From positions 3,079,501 to 3,143,500 of the forward strand of contig JAJNNQ010000016.1 in NCBI GenBank assembly GCA_027886175.1: a DNA stretch of 64,000 bases, read 5' to 3'. The translations under genes were made by a program, and so were the position numbers. Numbering within the stretch: position 1 is the stretch's first letter; each line of letters starts with the position of its first letter. Under the pieces are notes generated by a model, which ran no database searches, was not told the DNA's origin, and saw only the letters and a program-made list of their open reading frames with translations. This DNA comes from Phylloscopus collybita. Lineage: Eukaryota > Chordata > Aves > Passeriformes > Phylloscopidae. Positions 23,697 through 35,937 of this stretch are shown here, one piece after another.

Positions 23697-24149
23697 TTCC
23701 TTACCCACCCCGAAACATTTCTGTTCAGATCATACCCATCAGCAGGAACGACTGGGAGGAGCACAGCGGGAATTTCGCGGAGGAATCCTTCATGGGGCCG
23801 CAGGAGATCATCAGGAAGGAGAAAGCCAGCCGTGCCTCCGACTTCAGCCCCACTGAAACCCCAGCAGCAAACACGTCTGCAGCCTGGCTGGATGGCTCCT
23901 CCAACAGCACCGAGGACGGGACCACCCCACAGCCATCCTGGTGGCCCAACGAGGCCGAGCCACCCGAGGGGGAGGAGGAGTTTGTCAGCGCAGTGTCCGG
24001 CGCTTATGGGGTCGGTGATGGCAGCACCGGGGCTGGCAGAGCCACGGCAGAGCCCCCTCCCTTCCTCCCTGTGCAGATGGTGCTGACCTGGCTGCCCCCA
24101 AAGCCCCCGACTGCCTTTGATGGCTTCCACATCCACATCGAGCGGGAAG
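23697..24149 (+). CDS. PTPRO: PTPRO exon 5: FN3 module with long variable linker
   Basis: The exon encodes VPYPPRNISVQIIPISRND, then a Ser/Thr/Pro/Glu-rich segment with sequons in ANTSAA and SNSTED, then FLPVQMVLTWLPPKPPTAF and DGFHIHIERE. The two ends match the mammalian protein closely while the middle is strongly diverged. The pattern suggests an FN3 fold with about 100 residues inserted between early strands. It has 453 bases, phase 1 on both sides, acceptor cttttag and donor gtaaag. It is much more GC-rich than its introns. A 185-codon antisense frame covers the same bases but is a shadow. Confidence 0.95.
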
Positions 24150-24213
24150 GTAAAGCCGGGCCTCGCGCCCTTCTCGTCCTTCTCCTCTCCATCTCCAGAA
24201 CACCACCTCGTGC

Positions 24214-24394
24214 ATTTAATCCCAACCCTAACTAAAAGAAGATAAAACACAACAGTACGGTGCCTCAGAGGGCTTTGTTAGAGCCTGTGTATTTCTTGAG
24301 GAGTTTTTGGCATTGAGTAGCATCTGCTTCTGGGTGGGCAACATAAAAGTAAGGGAGGAGGAGTAAGCCCCAGCTTGCAGTTCTCTTTGTTAAA
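24214..24394. repeat. Intron 5 direct repeat, copy 1
   Basis: It runs from ATTTAATCCCAACCCTAAC to CAGTTCTCTTTGTTAAA and matches 24999-25180 with about a dozen differences. It starts 64 bases after the exon 5 donor. Confidence 0.92.
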
Positions 24395-24660
24395 CAAGAA
24401 TTCCATTAGTTGTTGTCTCCTCTACAAATTATCAATTACCTAGTACTGTGTTGGAGCCCTGGGCACTGAGCATTTTAGACTTTCTGTGCTGACAGACAAG
24501 CACTGATCCCCCCCAAAAAACCACTGCATTTAACCTCAGACCGCCGCAGGGAAAGCTTCTTAAATTGAAAGATAGAACTCAAAGTATGAGTGTATAGTTT
24601 AAATAGAAGTGTATAATATCATATAGTGGAAAACCTAGAGTTTAAAGTTCTAAAATAAAG

Positions 24661-24664
<4 letters not shown>

Positions 24665-24702
<38 letters not shown>
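24665..24702. repeat. (AT)n microsatellite
   Basis: About 19 uninterrupted AT units. Confidence 0.95.
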
Positions 24703-24707
<5 letters not shown>

Positions 24708-24998
24708 AAATAGAAGTTTTAAAACAGAAGCTAGTCCTTCTTTTTCACTTTCTTCTTCATAGGTCTGAGTAGTATTTTATAATTAAATAGAAAAGCCCAA
24801 GTTACGGACCACAAGTTGTCAGTTATTGAATTAAAAGCAAAAATAACTATCACTTCTTAATTAGACAGTTTATCCTTTAAAAACCTTCTAAAGAGAGAGA
24901 TACAACTCCATTTTTAGTTTGTTAACCTAAAGTGCTGTAGAACTCACAGATAAGAATTAATAAACCTCTAAGTCCAAACAAAAAATACCATCTCAAGT

Positions 24999-25180
24999 AT
25001 TTAATCCCAACCCTAACAAAAAGAAGATAAAACACAACAGTACAGTGCTTCAGAGGGCTTTGTTAGATCCTGTGTGTTTCTTGAGGAGTGTTTGGCAGTG
25101 AGTGGCATCTGCTTCTGGCTGGGCAACATAAAAGTAAGGGAGGAGGAGTAAACCCCAGCTTGCAGTTCTCTTTTGTTAAA
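24999..25180. repeat. Intron 5 direct repeat, copy 2
   Basis: This is the second copy of the 24214-24394 sequence in the same orientation, offset by 785 bases, ending 165 bases before exon 6. Confidence 0.92.
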
Positions 25181-25345
25181 TGAGATTTATACTGTTGTAC
25201 ATATTGCCACACTGTTTGAATGCAGTCCTTTTGGATACCTTTTAATCCCACAGCTGAAACATGGTTAGCATTTCTCATGTAAATAATTTTCTTGGTGTCT
25301 GGGACCTTCAATTAATCCACACTCTTTTTCTCCTCCCCAATTTAG

Positions 25346-25507
25346 AGAACTCCACGGAATTTTTGACTGTGAGTGAGGACACTCACAAATTTGTTGCTGA
25401 ACTGAAAGAACCAGGAAAATACAAGTTGTCTGTAACAACATTTAGCTCCTCTGGCTCTTGTCAAGTTCGAGGAAGTCAATCAGCAAAAACACTTAGCTTT
25501 TACATCA
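25346..25507 (+). CDS. PTPRO: PTPRO exon 6: C-terminal half of an FN3 module
   Basis: The exon encodes [39 protein letters not shown] and [11 protein letters not shown], which align with the mammalian protein. It completes the FN3 begun in exon 5. There is one sequon, NST. It has 162 bases, phase 1 at both ends, acceptor atttag and donor gtaagt. A T-run lies about 25 bases past the donor. Confidence 0.96.
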
Positions 25508-28500
25508 GTAAGTATCTCATCAAACTCTTCTTTTTTTTTTTTTTTTCCCCTGGACAACACAGCTGTACTGCACAGAGTTTGACCACTGTGGCATTTCTGG
25601 CACCTGCTGATGGATCACAAGGGTCTGGACTTCTGGAATTCCCTGTGCCTGAGAAGGAAATACAGTGCAAAAATGTTAATGTATTGCCACCTGCCAGGAT
25701 GGGCCTCTGTTGTGCCATCTTGGCTATCTTAAGAACTTGAAAGCAAATGATGGGATGGAGTCATTGTCAGCGTTCAGAAGTGGAATGAGTTTCCTTTCTG
25801 CCTCTCTCAGAGTGAGGACTTAATTCCAAGAATTAATTAGGTGGCTATGGAGAGCCTTGGAAATATTTAACTTCCTTACTGCTGGAGTGTGTACTGTGTT
25901 AGGGATGAAGGGCAGCGCAGGCTGAGAGCGTGGGGATTGCACAATTAAACACTCAGCTCTGAAATTGCATGGCCTCTGAGAGAACACAGAGAAAATTACA
26001 GGAGATGAAGTGGTTCAGCCTGCTAAATTCAAAGGAGAAAAAGCAATTTATTATTTCCCTGTAGAATCCCAGAGTTTCTTAACTGGAGATTTAGTAAAAG
26101 ACAAAGTAATAATACACTACTGTGTAAACTAATACCATGACTGACAATTAGATCAGCAAGTGAGACAGGTGTTGGTGAATTCAGATCATTATCCTCCTAA
26201 TGGCTGTGGTCACCTTTGTACCTTTTTCTGCAGAAGGAAATAGATATTCCTTACAGAATGCCCATGGAATGAGACAGGGGAATACTTGCAGCACTGCACA
26301 ATTTTGCCTGTGGAAAGATAATGCCTTCCCAAACCATGAATGCTGCAGCAAGACAGAGTAGCCAAAGCTGGCAGAAAAAAAAAAAAAAATCATAAAAAGA
26401 AATGTAGTCAAGTGCTTCAGTACATTAGGAATAAAAATTGTGCCTCTAGTAGCTCATAACATTTACAAATACTAAGCATTCAGACTTGAATTCATCATAA
26501 TGCTGGACTGCACGTAGCAATTCCACTGTTGCTCCCATTCTTAACAACATTATAGTTGAAAGAAACAATAATTGGAAAACATCCAGAAAACAGCACATGA
26601 GAGAGAGTCTCTGCTGTCGAAATTTCACTGTCTTCTGTCTTCTTTAGGAATATTTAGATAGCTCCATTTTATGAAAAGCATTAAAGCAGATAAAGATATG
26701 TGTAGCACTGCTATTGGTACCAAATGTTGTTCCATTTTGCAAGATGTGACATTTTTTTTTTTCATGAAGCAGTATTAAATGCTTCATGAAAATGTCCTCC
26801 ATGAAGTGTGCTAGCTGGGGACCTGAGAGAAATGAGGACATGTTAATCCAAAGTACAGGGGTGTGGATGGCCAGAGTGAGGATGAACCTTAATCTCATTG
26901 TGGATAAAGTTTTATGGTGTTACAGGAAGGCAAGGATATTTTAATTTTACATGTGGTACATACGAAATTTCGGAGTTTTGTCAGTAAGTTTTGCAGCCTT
27001 TTACAACTTAAATGAGGGTTCTTGGCAGTTGTTTTATTTATTCTGTCAAATGCAAGGTCCTCAGTATTTTAGATCAACTTTATGTGTGTTTCTGGTAGAA
27101 TGCCAAATTGGAGATATGAGCAAATACTCCTGGGTTGAAATTGCTTTTCCATTCCTCTTCCTGAGTCTGATCAAGCAGGCTTTTTGTGTGGGGACTATGG
27201 CTCTGTGTCATGACATGAGGTATTTTTGCTCCCTTAGTGCCAATCTGAAGCAGTTTCTGAATAGTGAGAGCTACATTTACATCCTCTGCTTCTAGAGAAT
27301 AATCTAATGATCAAATCTCTCTCTTTTTTTTTTTTTTTTTTTACCTGGGAAGGTGGGGGTCTGCAGCTGTCAATAAATTTTGCCTACAGTGTCAGTCTTA
27401 TCTTTTCCTTGTAATGCTTGGCTGGTGAATCATCCTGTCAAATTACTGGCTTGTGTTACATCTTTTTGTTACATCCAGATAGCAGCCAAATCTTATGGGC
27501 TGATCTTAAACCACGTTCTTGCTCTGGCATTCATTTTATTTTATCAATGGATGTAAATGATCGTTAGAGTTGCATGGAGGAAGAATGTCAAGGAGAGAGT
27601 GGTCACAAGTATTGCATAAAAGTGACAAGAAAAACCAGACTGTTTTCATGAAATACAAAATTTTGACCAAGCCTAGCTGAAATTATTTTCCAAACTGTTC
27701 TTATATCTATATTCAAAGCTGTGTTCTCAACCCAGTGCTCCAAAAAGTCTGATGAAGAATGAGATTCTTCACCGTGGTGACCTCTGTGATCTTGATTTTC
27801 ATGCTTTGAGGCTGTGGTGTGCTTGGAGGGTCTGCTAGCATGTGGGGAGGCAAAAAAAAATCTGTGTGCTTATCCTTTGATATTGGTCAATGATCTGTAC
27901 ATTATTGGCTGTCAGTGCTTTTTGAGCATTCCCTTGGAGCAAAACTGATCCTGCTGGGTGGTTTCTGGTGAGCAGACAGAGAAGAGTGCAATCTGAATTT
28001 TCAGAGAGTCACGTTTCTCTTGTCCTGGGCTGTGCTGCAGGTGAAACAGCCCCTGGCTCAGGCTGCTTCCCAGGGGCTGCCACCTCTGCTGCCTGAGGGC
28101 TCTGGGGGTGGGCAGCTGCCAGTCCACCACCAATAATTCCCTGAGAAAAGGGTGTTTTAACATGTGTGCCTCGAATGTGTGAAGAACCAGATTCGCTCTC
28201 CTGGTAAAATTTTAAAAGTTTCATAAAAAGACAATAGGAGACAGAAATAAAGCAAAGGGTTAGAAATGACCAGGTGCTTGGCATTTAGCCACTGTTCTCT
28301 TTGGAGGTTCCCTTTCAAGACTTTTCCTATTACATTACCCTGTTGCATATTTATAGATTTATTATGCATATTCATATTTTTCTAGGAACTGTTTGGCATG
28401 GCCACTCCTCGGGTCTGCCTTTTAGAGCAGGTGTGTTTCTTGGCTGTGGTTTTATCATCACCTTCAGTTTGGGCCATGCTTTCTTCAGATAGAAGATACT

Positions 28501-28752
28501 GATAGCTGGCATATCAATAGCAGGGTCAATGTTCACTGGGTGTTATCCTGACCAGACAGACAGCTCACTCACAATTATATCAGCTGCCACTGCTGCCATG
28601 TCTTAAGTAAAGCAAAGTTACTTTAACATTATACTTAAAATTAAGCATTCAACTTAATACTTGCGAAAAAAAAGCCAACTTTCTAAGATGTATTTACAAC
28701 AAATGGATAGAGTGGCTTGCTCCACCTGTGCTTTTTCTGGTCCACCTCCCAG
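25508..28752 (+). other. PTPRO intron 6
   Basis: The 3.2 kb intron has short homopolymer T or A runs (about 25531, 26380, 26753 and 27325). I recognise no gene or mobile element. Confidence 0.75.
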
Positions 28753-28952
28753 GCCCCACAGGTGAGTGGATCGAGGAGCTGACTGAGAAGCCCCAGCACG
28801 TGACGGTGACGGTGCTGAGCTCCACCACGGCCCTGACCTCCTGGACGGCCTCACACGAGAGCAGTGCCAACAGCACCATCGTCTCCGTGCTCTCCCTCAC
28901 CTGCCAGAAGCAAAAGGAGAGTCAGAGGCTGGAGAAGCACTACTGCAGTCAG
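28753..28952 (+). CDS. PTPRO: PTPRO exon 7: first half of an FN3 module
   Basis: The exon encodes [35 protein letters not shown], the sequon in ANSTIVSV and [19 protein letters not shown]. It matches mammalian PTPRO strongly. It has 200 bases, starts in phase 1 and ends in phase 0. The acceptor is ctcccag and the donor is gtaagg. The open frame extending to 29204 is intron read-through. Confidence 0.96.
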
Positions 28953-31213
28953 GTAAGGAGCAGGAGCCTGGGGTGTTTTTCCCATCCAGTGCAAAGTCCT
29001 GCTGCTGTTTGGAGCCTGTGTGCCCTCAGGCTGCAGAGGACAGTGGCAGCTGCTCCCTTCTGCAGCCCCAAGGGAGGGACAGGGCTGGGGCAGAGTGGAG
29101 GGGAGAGAGCACAGCAGTCAGGGATGATTGTTAGACTGGGATTGTTAAATTTCTGCTGGGCTTGCTGTGACTTCACTCAGGCACGTGCTGCAATGCATTT
29201 GTAATAAGTGAAGTGCTCACATGCACAGTTATCATCAAAGTGGCATAAATTATTTCTCAGCTATCCCACATTTGAATGCAGAACCTGACTGTAAATTTTC
29301 TGGAAGTTTTGAGAGGATCAGCAGCCAGCTTTTATTTTCATGCATAGAGAAAGGTGTCAGCACTGGGAAACAGATAAAAATTCAGACCACCCCTGATTTG
29401 TATGGATGAGTCCTTTAGTTTAGGGGATGTGTTTATAATCATCAAGAGTCCTGAACCCCAAAACTTGACAGTTTTCTGTTATTTGAAACCCTTAGTGAGC
29501 TCAACCCCACATCAGACTCTGTGCCCATGATAGGTCAGTGGCTTCAATTAGAAAGATTTCAGCCCACATCTCAGTAACCTCACCAAGATGCTGATACAGC
29601 CTTTTCCTGAGCAGGGCCATGACTTCTGTCTGGCTCCTGAAATGTGTGTGATGGAGGAGTCTGCAAAGGACTGCAGAGCTGCTCTGCTGCACCCTCAGCC
29701 CACCCAGGGGACTGCTGGCATTCCCTGTATATCATCTCCTTCAACTTTGTGAGCAGCCCTGCAAGTTAATTAGCACAGGGAATTTGTGACCCTTAAAATG
29801 CCCTGTGAAATTAATCTCTGGAGAAATGTTGAGTTTTAGCTCAAGAATGGCTGTGAACTTAATTGTTTGGGGGTGTCTTGTCGTGACAATTTGAGAATTG
29901 TTCTTCAGAATCAGCTTGTTGTCTTATTGTTACTTCTGTTGCTTAGGAGTGCAGGCATTGAAATGGGAAGCAAAGTACAGTTGGTGATTAGGAACACAGA
30001 TGACAAACATAGGCATTTATGATTTCTGTAAATACTCTGGGATTCATCTCACAAACTCAAAAACAAGTACCTAAAGTTAATCTGTGAATAAACAAGGTAT
30101 CTGTAAAAGTAAATGGGTATTTACTGCAAGTAGGTGAAGAGGTCTAAATACAGTTTCTTTCTGTTATTACCTATATTTGTATCAAATTTTATCAACTTAC
30201 TATACCTGGAATTGTTAATAGCTGTTAGTTTGAATTCTCCATGATGAGCTGAAAAGAGGAAGATTCAGTGCTGAGTTCTAACCATTTCTGACATGGTGCA
30301 TGATTTAAATAAGTGATTTAGCTTTCCAGAGCAGCTGGTGAAGACAAATTCTGTTCCTCACTAAATCTGTGCTTGGCACTGATATATTCATGTGCATTGC
30401 AATAAACCACCAGTGCAGAGGTGGCTGTGATACAGACTTTGGGAAGGTTGTGAAGAAAATATTGGTAGGAAATACCAGCCTGCAGCTCTAGAAAGGATGT
30501 GTGAAGGCTTTTCCTCAAAGCTGCTCTGTGCATTTGCTGTTTGTGGAGTCTTCAGGAGATGAGCCTCTCTGTGTTGTCTCAGACCAGAAATCACTTGGCC
30601 AGGAATTCTGCCTCCAGCTCTTGACTAAAACCTGGTGTGGCACAGCAGAAATTTTAATGGTGATGTTTTCAAACTGAAAAGGAAAATCACAATGCCCCTT
30701 AGTAACAGTTTGTAGTGCTGTGGAGGGCAGGTGACAGGGAGTATTTCCTCTCTGGTTTGACTCTGGAGCCACTCAGTGCATGCAGCCACAGGAAGCTCCC
30801 CCAAAAGGCTGCCTTCAGCTCCCAGAGCTGCACCAATGAAGAATGGAAAGCCTCAGGCTACAACTGAAAACACAGGGTCGGGATACTCCAGCCTGAATGA
30901 CACCACCTGAAAATGAAGAGTGTAACCTGAATATTGTAATGAACTTGGACAGTAGGAGAGAGTGGGTCTGCAGCAAGGTAGCTGACCTTGTGCAGCCAGA
31001 CAAGAGCAATTCTCTGAGCCAGATCATTTGTGAAGTCAGTCCTGGCCACTTCCAGAGTTTTGCCACGTGGGGCTTAATGAATGAAGTTCTTGCTGTCGAT
31101 GCCAGCGAGGCTGGATCCGTGCCTTTTGTAACTGGAGTCATTCAAGTGCAGTCTCAATATTCTTTCATTCATCAAGGAAATGCTTCATATCTAACGAGTT
31201 CCTCTCCTCCCAG
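28953..31213 (+). other. PTPRO intron 7
   Basis: The 2.3 kb intron has no recognised repeats or genes. Open frames on both strands around 30315-31141 lack any familiar domain. Confidence 0.75.
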
Positions 31214-31334
31214 GTGAATTCAAGCAGCAGCCTCATTGAAAACCTCGTTCCTGGAGCCCAGTACCAGGTTGTGGTTTACCTACGGAAAGGACCCTTGGTT
31301 GGACCTCCTTCTGATCCTGTCACATTTTCCATTG
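31214..31334 (+). CDS. PTPRO: PTPRO exon 8: second half of an FN3 module
   Basis: The exon encodes [40 protein letters not shown]. The [10 protein letters not shown] stretch is the typical FN3 E-F strand signature (L-x-P-x-x-x-Y). There is one sequon, NSS. It has 121 bases, phase 0 in and phase 1 out, with donor gtaacc, followed 44 bases later by a long G/T-rich tract. Similarity to mammalian PTPRO is high. Confidence 0.96.
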
Positions 31335-33460
31335 GTAACCCCTGAACCTACTGACTGAAATGCTTTTATTTGTTTTCAGTTGGGTTGTTTGTTTGTTTGT
31401 TTGTTTTGGGTTTTGTTTAGTTTTTTCATGTTTTTGTGGGGTTTTGGGGGTTTTTTTGTGGGTTTTTTTTGGTTTTTTTTTGTTTTGTTTGGGTTTTTTT
31501 TTTTGTTGTTTGTTTGGGTTTTTTTGTGGTTTTGTTTTGGATTTTGGGTTTTGGGGTTTTTGTTGTTGTTGGGGTTTTTTTTAATATGTGTACTATCTTC
31601 ATTAAGTCCTGTAGACTGCCTCGATTTTCTTGAGTTTTTCTCGATGTTCTCTGCTTTGGGGTTTGAAAATGAGAAGAGCCCTCTGAGACTGACAGGAACA
31701 TTTTTCAAGCATGTGGTTTTGTGTACAACAGGCAGAGCCACTGACCCCGTACCTGTAATTTAGGATTCCCCCAGGCTCCCATAAAGGGTCATTTAAGACA
31801 GAATTCAGTAACTTTTAGTTTCAGTGTAGTTTATTTTGTTAAGATTACCACTTAAACAAAAAGTATTAAGTAGAGAGAGGGAAAAGAGAAAGAGATTCAG
31901 TGCACAGAGTTACATTTGCAGAGAAATACTCAACCTGTGTCACCCAGCTTCTCCTTTTGACAAAAAGTCTGCTCAGTGGGACAGCAGGTGGCTGAAAGTT
32001 AGAGATCTTCAGTATTGTTAATGCTGCTTCCTCTCTGTGATGTAGGGAAGAAAGTGAAATGGAAAAAAAAAAATTTTCCTTTTAAGAATTTAATCCTTAA
32101 ATGAAAGCCAATATGTGGCCTAGTGATTATGGTGAGAACCTTATCATTCTTGCCAATCTTCTTACATATTTTCATAAATTTGGTCTGAATAAAAATTTGT
32201 AAAGTATCCTATATTCCAGGAAAGGAAAAATTAGTAAGTAAATATTTATATGTACTTTAATGTTAAAATTCTTATCACTGGACAGTTTTTACAAATGATT
32301 TTGATCTTCTTTCTTGCTGTAATTCAAAAAATCTGAAAAATTCTACTTTTATTTGCTAAAATTGTGTATACCCAAAGTAAATAAGTTCCTTCATTTTCTC
32401 TGCTTGTGTATGGCCTTACAACCATAAAAGTTTCTTACAAAACTGAAAATGGCAATCAGTTTCTAAACAGAACATCTCATTGTTTTCTTATTATACAGTG
32501 GCTGTTTTTAATGCAGTAAAACAACAGTTGCATGAGGTTTCATTTCACAACAATTCATTGACTATGATATTAAAATAATAGAACTGAAAAACAAATTCTT
32601 CTGTGAACTTACCAGTGGTGGCTAACAACGAACGAAACTCAAATAAAATAAAAAAAGCACTTTAACAAGGATTCCATTCTCCCCATGTTTATCCTAAGGC
32701 TCATTTTCACAGGCTGAGTGTTAGCAGTTTGGAGAAAGCAAGGCAAAGGCGTGGTAAATGATTTATGAAGGTAAAGGCAATCATGTGCTAAGATGGGCTG
32801 AAGTAATCTGGGTGCTGGTCTGGGTTCTGACCCAGTGTGCAATAGCTGGGGCTCTGCAACCCTGGCAAATGTTAGCTCTGAGTCCTTATTTAAGTAGCCT
32901 CAGTGAAGTCATGGAGAATAATTTCTTTCCAGACCATACAGGTTGCAGAAGTTGACCCTTTTGTGACATTCTTCAAATCACTTGACTCTTTTCTCAGTGT
33001 CACCATCCGTGAGGCAAGGACAGCAACACATGACAGAACCTTTGGGCTCCCCAGGGAAGGAGGGCCAGAGATGAAAACTTTCCCTTCTCACAGTGCTCTG
33101 GCTTTTGATGCTTTTGCTTTTGGGCCTCTTGAAACATCTGCTAAACATCCTGATTTTCAAAGCAGAATAGAACCCTGCATTTATGAGAAAGCAAGCCGTG
33201 TGTGCTTCCTCTCAAGCTAAGCAGCCAACACCAAGTGCTCTGCAGCCACTTCTGAAAAAGTAGTTTTAAACTGCAGAACAGGTGCTTAAAAAAATGGTAT
33301 TTAACTGCTTGTGACCAGGAATTTCTTGGGGATTAAAGTCATGAAAAAAAAAAAACAAACAACAGAAATAGATAGAACTTGGTTAAGGAAAGGTATCATT
33401 TTAAAACAAACTGCAGCCGATAACACATGCACGTTACCAACCATCATTTCTGGTTTATAG
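31335..33460 (+). other. PTPRO intron 8
   Basis: The 2.1 kb intron begins with a 200-base G/T-rich tract and is otherwise AT-rich sequence without recognisable elements. An A run near 33343 is unremarkable. Confidence 0.78.
31378..31581 (+). repeat. G/T-rich low-complexity tract after exon 8
   Basis: About 200 bases on the + strand are almost only G and T in GTTT, GGGTTTT and TTGTTG units. Frames here translate to F, G, C, W and V strings and are not genes. Confidence 0.93.
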
Positions 33461-33654
33461 TGCCCACTGGAATAAAGGACCTGACACTTTACCCTTTGGG
33501 ACCTACTGCCGTGGTTCTGAGCTGGAACAGACCTTTCCTGGGGGTGTTCAGGAAATATGTGGTGGAAATGTTTTACTTCAACCCATCGACCATGACCTCG
33601 GAGTGGACAACCTACTACGAAATAGCAGCAACTGTCTCCTTGACTGCCTCTGTG
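33461..33654 (+). CDS. PTPRO: PTPRO exon 9: first half of an FN3 module
   Basis: The exon encodes [40 protein letters not shown] and [18 protein letters not shown], which match mammalian PTPRO almost exactly. The pattern is an FN3 B-C-C' core with the conserved tryptophan in LSWNRP. It has 194 bases, phase 1 in and phase 0 out. The acceptor is tttatag and the donor is gtaaag. Confidence 0.97.
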
Positions 33655-34419
33655 GTAAAGTGACCATTCCTGCCTTGCCTGTGTGGCCCTGGCACCTTGT
33701 GGCACTCCCTTTCTCCCTTTCCCAGCCTTTTCCCCATGAACATGTATATATTTCATATATTCCATAGATGTATATATGCCTTGAAGCCTGGCACTTTTTT
33801 CCCCCCACTCAGCAAAGCAGAGAAAATGGCCAAGGGTGCTGAAGGCATTTTCTGGCCTAAAGTTAAGGCACTGCCAGCTGAACCATGCTAAATTTTAAGC
33901 AGAGCAATGAGACAGGAGATTAGTCTCTTTTTTTTTTTTTTTTTTTTTTTTTGTTGCTGTTTGTTGTTCAGCAAGTCCAGAGGCAGCTTCAGTTTGTGGG
34001 TCAGTTTGTCAGTCAAGGCTTTCAAAGTTCCACCATCTCCTCGGGGGGTGTAGTCCAAAGGCTTATCTACATAATTAATATTGATGGTATGGATTTGGGG
34101 CTTGCAGGCTGCTCTCACACACAGTGTGCCATGTGGAAAGCTTAGCTGTGGGGTTTTTTGGGTTTTTTTTTTTTTTGTGAAAAAAGCCTCCATGTTTCTG
34201 AAGCTGCCAAATTTTAGGCCAAGGTTTTAACTAGGTGAATGCTGGTCTCTATAAGACCACATTCACACGTGTATTCACAGGTGTCTTTGCAGATATAAAG
34301 TGAACTTTTCCTCCTCTCCTCCATTATTTCAAGGAGAGGGTGAAAAGATTTTATTCAGGCTTTGCTGTAGTGCGAGACAGAAAGCAATTCCAGCTGAAAT
34401 TAGTAGTTGAGAAAGTTAT

Positions 34420-34690
34420 GAGTATGCAAAAAAAGATAGCAATAACTTCTGCTGCTGGTGAGAGCCACAGTGATTTACTGTGATTGATTTGCATAATACC
34501 ATTTGTGGAGTCATTTTGGCTCCAGCAGCTTTACTGTAATTGGGTATGTGACTATAAATCTAGCACATAAATCTCCAGGGAAATTAAAAACAAACAAAAA
34601 AAATAACTTACCAAACTGGTAATTAATATCTTGTAATCATGACTCAGCACAAATAGATTAATAGCTGAGTGATCTAAGTCATCCAGGAGA
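34420..34690. promoter_or_regulatory. Candidate regulatory segment in intron 9
   Basis: The segment contains a POU octamer-like ATTTGCATAA (34487-34496), TGTAATTG and TGGTAATTAATATC homeodomain-type sites and a Maf/AP-1-like TGACTCAGCA (34640-34649). It is free of repeats. Function is inferred only from motif density. Confidence 0.22.
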
Positions 34691-35895
34691 TAAAGCTATC
34701 ATGCAGAGTTAATGTGGTTCATTAGAAAAGGAGATGATGTGGCGCCTTGCTGTTGCAAATCCTGCTCAGGGAAGCCAGGTTGGAATTCCTTTGTCTGGAT
34801 TTCAGTCTGAAATGCAACAGTGCTGTATTGTAGATAAAGGATTAAGTTTAGGGACTAATCCTGAGTTAGGAAAAGAATCTTTCCCTCTTCTTCCCTTGTG
34901 GCATTTAATGTACAGGTAGGGACTGGTGGAGTTTTGTTTGGGTTCTCTGGTGCTGCTCCAGACTCCCACTGATCCCTCTGATCTGCTGACACCTCTGTGA
35001 GTGGTGCATTCTGAAGCAGCCATGAGAAGAATCAAAAATCAATGTCTCCAACAGCATGAAACCATCAAGTGTTATTTCCTGGAGGGTTAACATTTGATAG
35101 GAGCTCTTGGAGCTGGATTTGTCTTTTCACTCTGTTTAGCTGCTTCATTCATTTTGTGCTCTGCAGCTTACCTGAACACCTTCAAAGCAATGTTGGTATT
35201 TTCAGTATAACACCAGGGGCATGTCAGAAGAAGTCCAAGCATCTTCAAGGTTTTGGTGTCAATGTGGATACAACTTCTTCCAAAAATCATGAAAAGAACA
35301 GATCACACCAACTTATATTTGCATTGCCTTGTAGCATCTGGAGAAAAAAAAAAGATCTGTAAAAATTAGCAATTTCTACATTGTTGAAGTTATTGATTAT
35401 TTTCAATTTGCTTTTATTTCGAATTCTTAAAAAAATATCAAGAGGCTTTTCATTTGTACATCAGTATCTCCAATGTCCTGTGCTGTCAGTGGAAGAATTA
35501 GAATTTTAACTTAAATATTACACACAATACTATCATATAAACCACAGTGCTTTTCATACCTCATTTATATCTCATTTATATTGACATATATCATTTATGT
35601 CTCATAAGTCATTTATGTTTCATTCCTATTCCATTTATAATAAATGATAATAGAAAGTGAAATACACTTGGAAAATTGGGAAAAAAAATTTACAACTTTG
35701 AAAGTGACAATATCCGAGACAAAAACATCGCTTCTAATTTATCCTCAAGCCCCACTTAATCAAACTAGAAACACCCACATTTTCCAGGTAGATATTCTGC
35801 CTTCATCACCCTGGAATTGTGATGGAAGATTGCTTTGTGTGAGTGGTTCTTACCACCCTGGAAATCCTTTGAGATTCCAGTAGTGGACAGAATCT

Positions 35896-35937
35896 GATGG
35901 TGGATGGTGGATGGTGGATGGTGGATGGTGGATGGTG
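35896..35937. repeat. (GATGGTG)6 microsatellite
   Basis: Six perfect 7-bp units are followed by a degenerate one. Confidence 0.95.

Larger units (their letters stand above)
24150..25345 (+). other. PTPRO intron 5
   Basis: The 1.2 kb intron is framed by two copies of a 181-bp direct repeat (24214-24394 and 24999-25180) and contains an (AT)n microsatellite at 24665-24702. Confidence 0.85.

Noticed and set aside
23693..24250. 185-codon minus-strand frame, the longest second-strand frame in the region
   Set aside because: It is an antisense shadow of GC-rich PTPRO exon 5; stop codons are rare there because of base composition.
31360..31763. Long frames on both strands (up to 127 codons)
   Set aside because: They arise from the G/T-rich tract and give W/F/G/C or K/N/P/T strings only.
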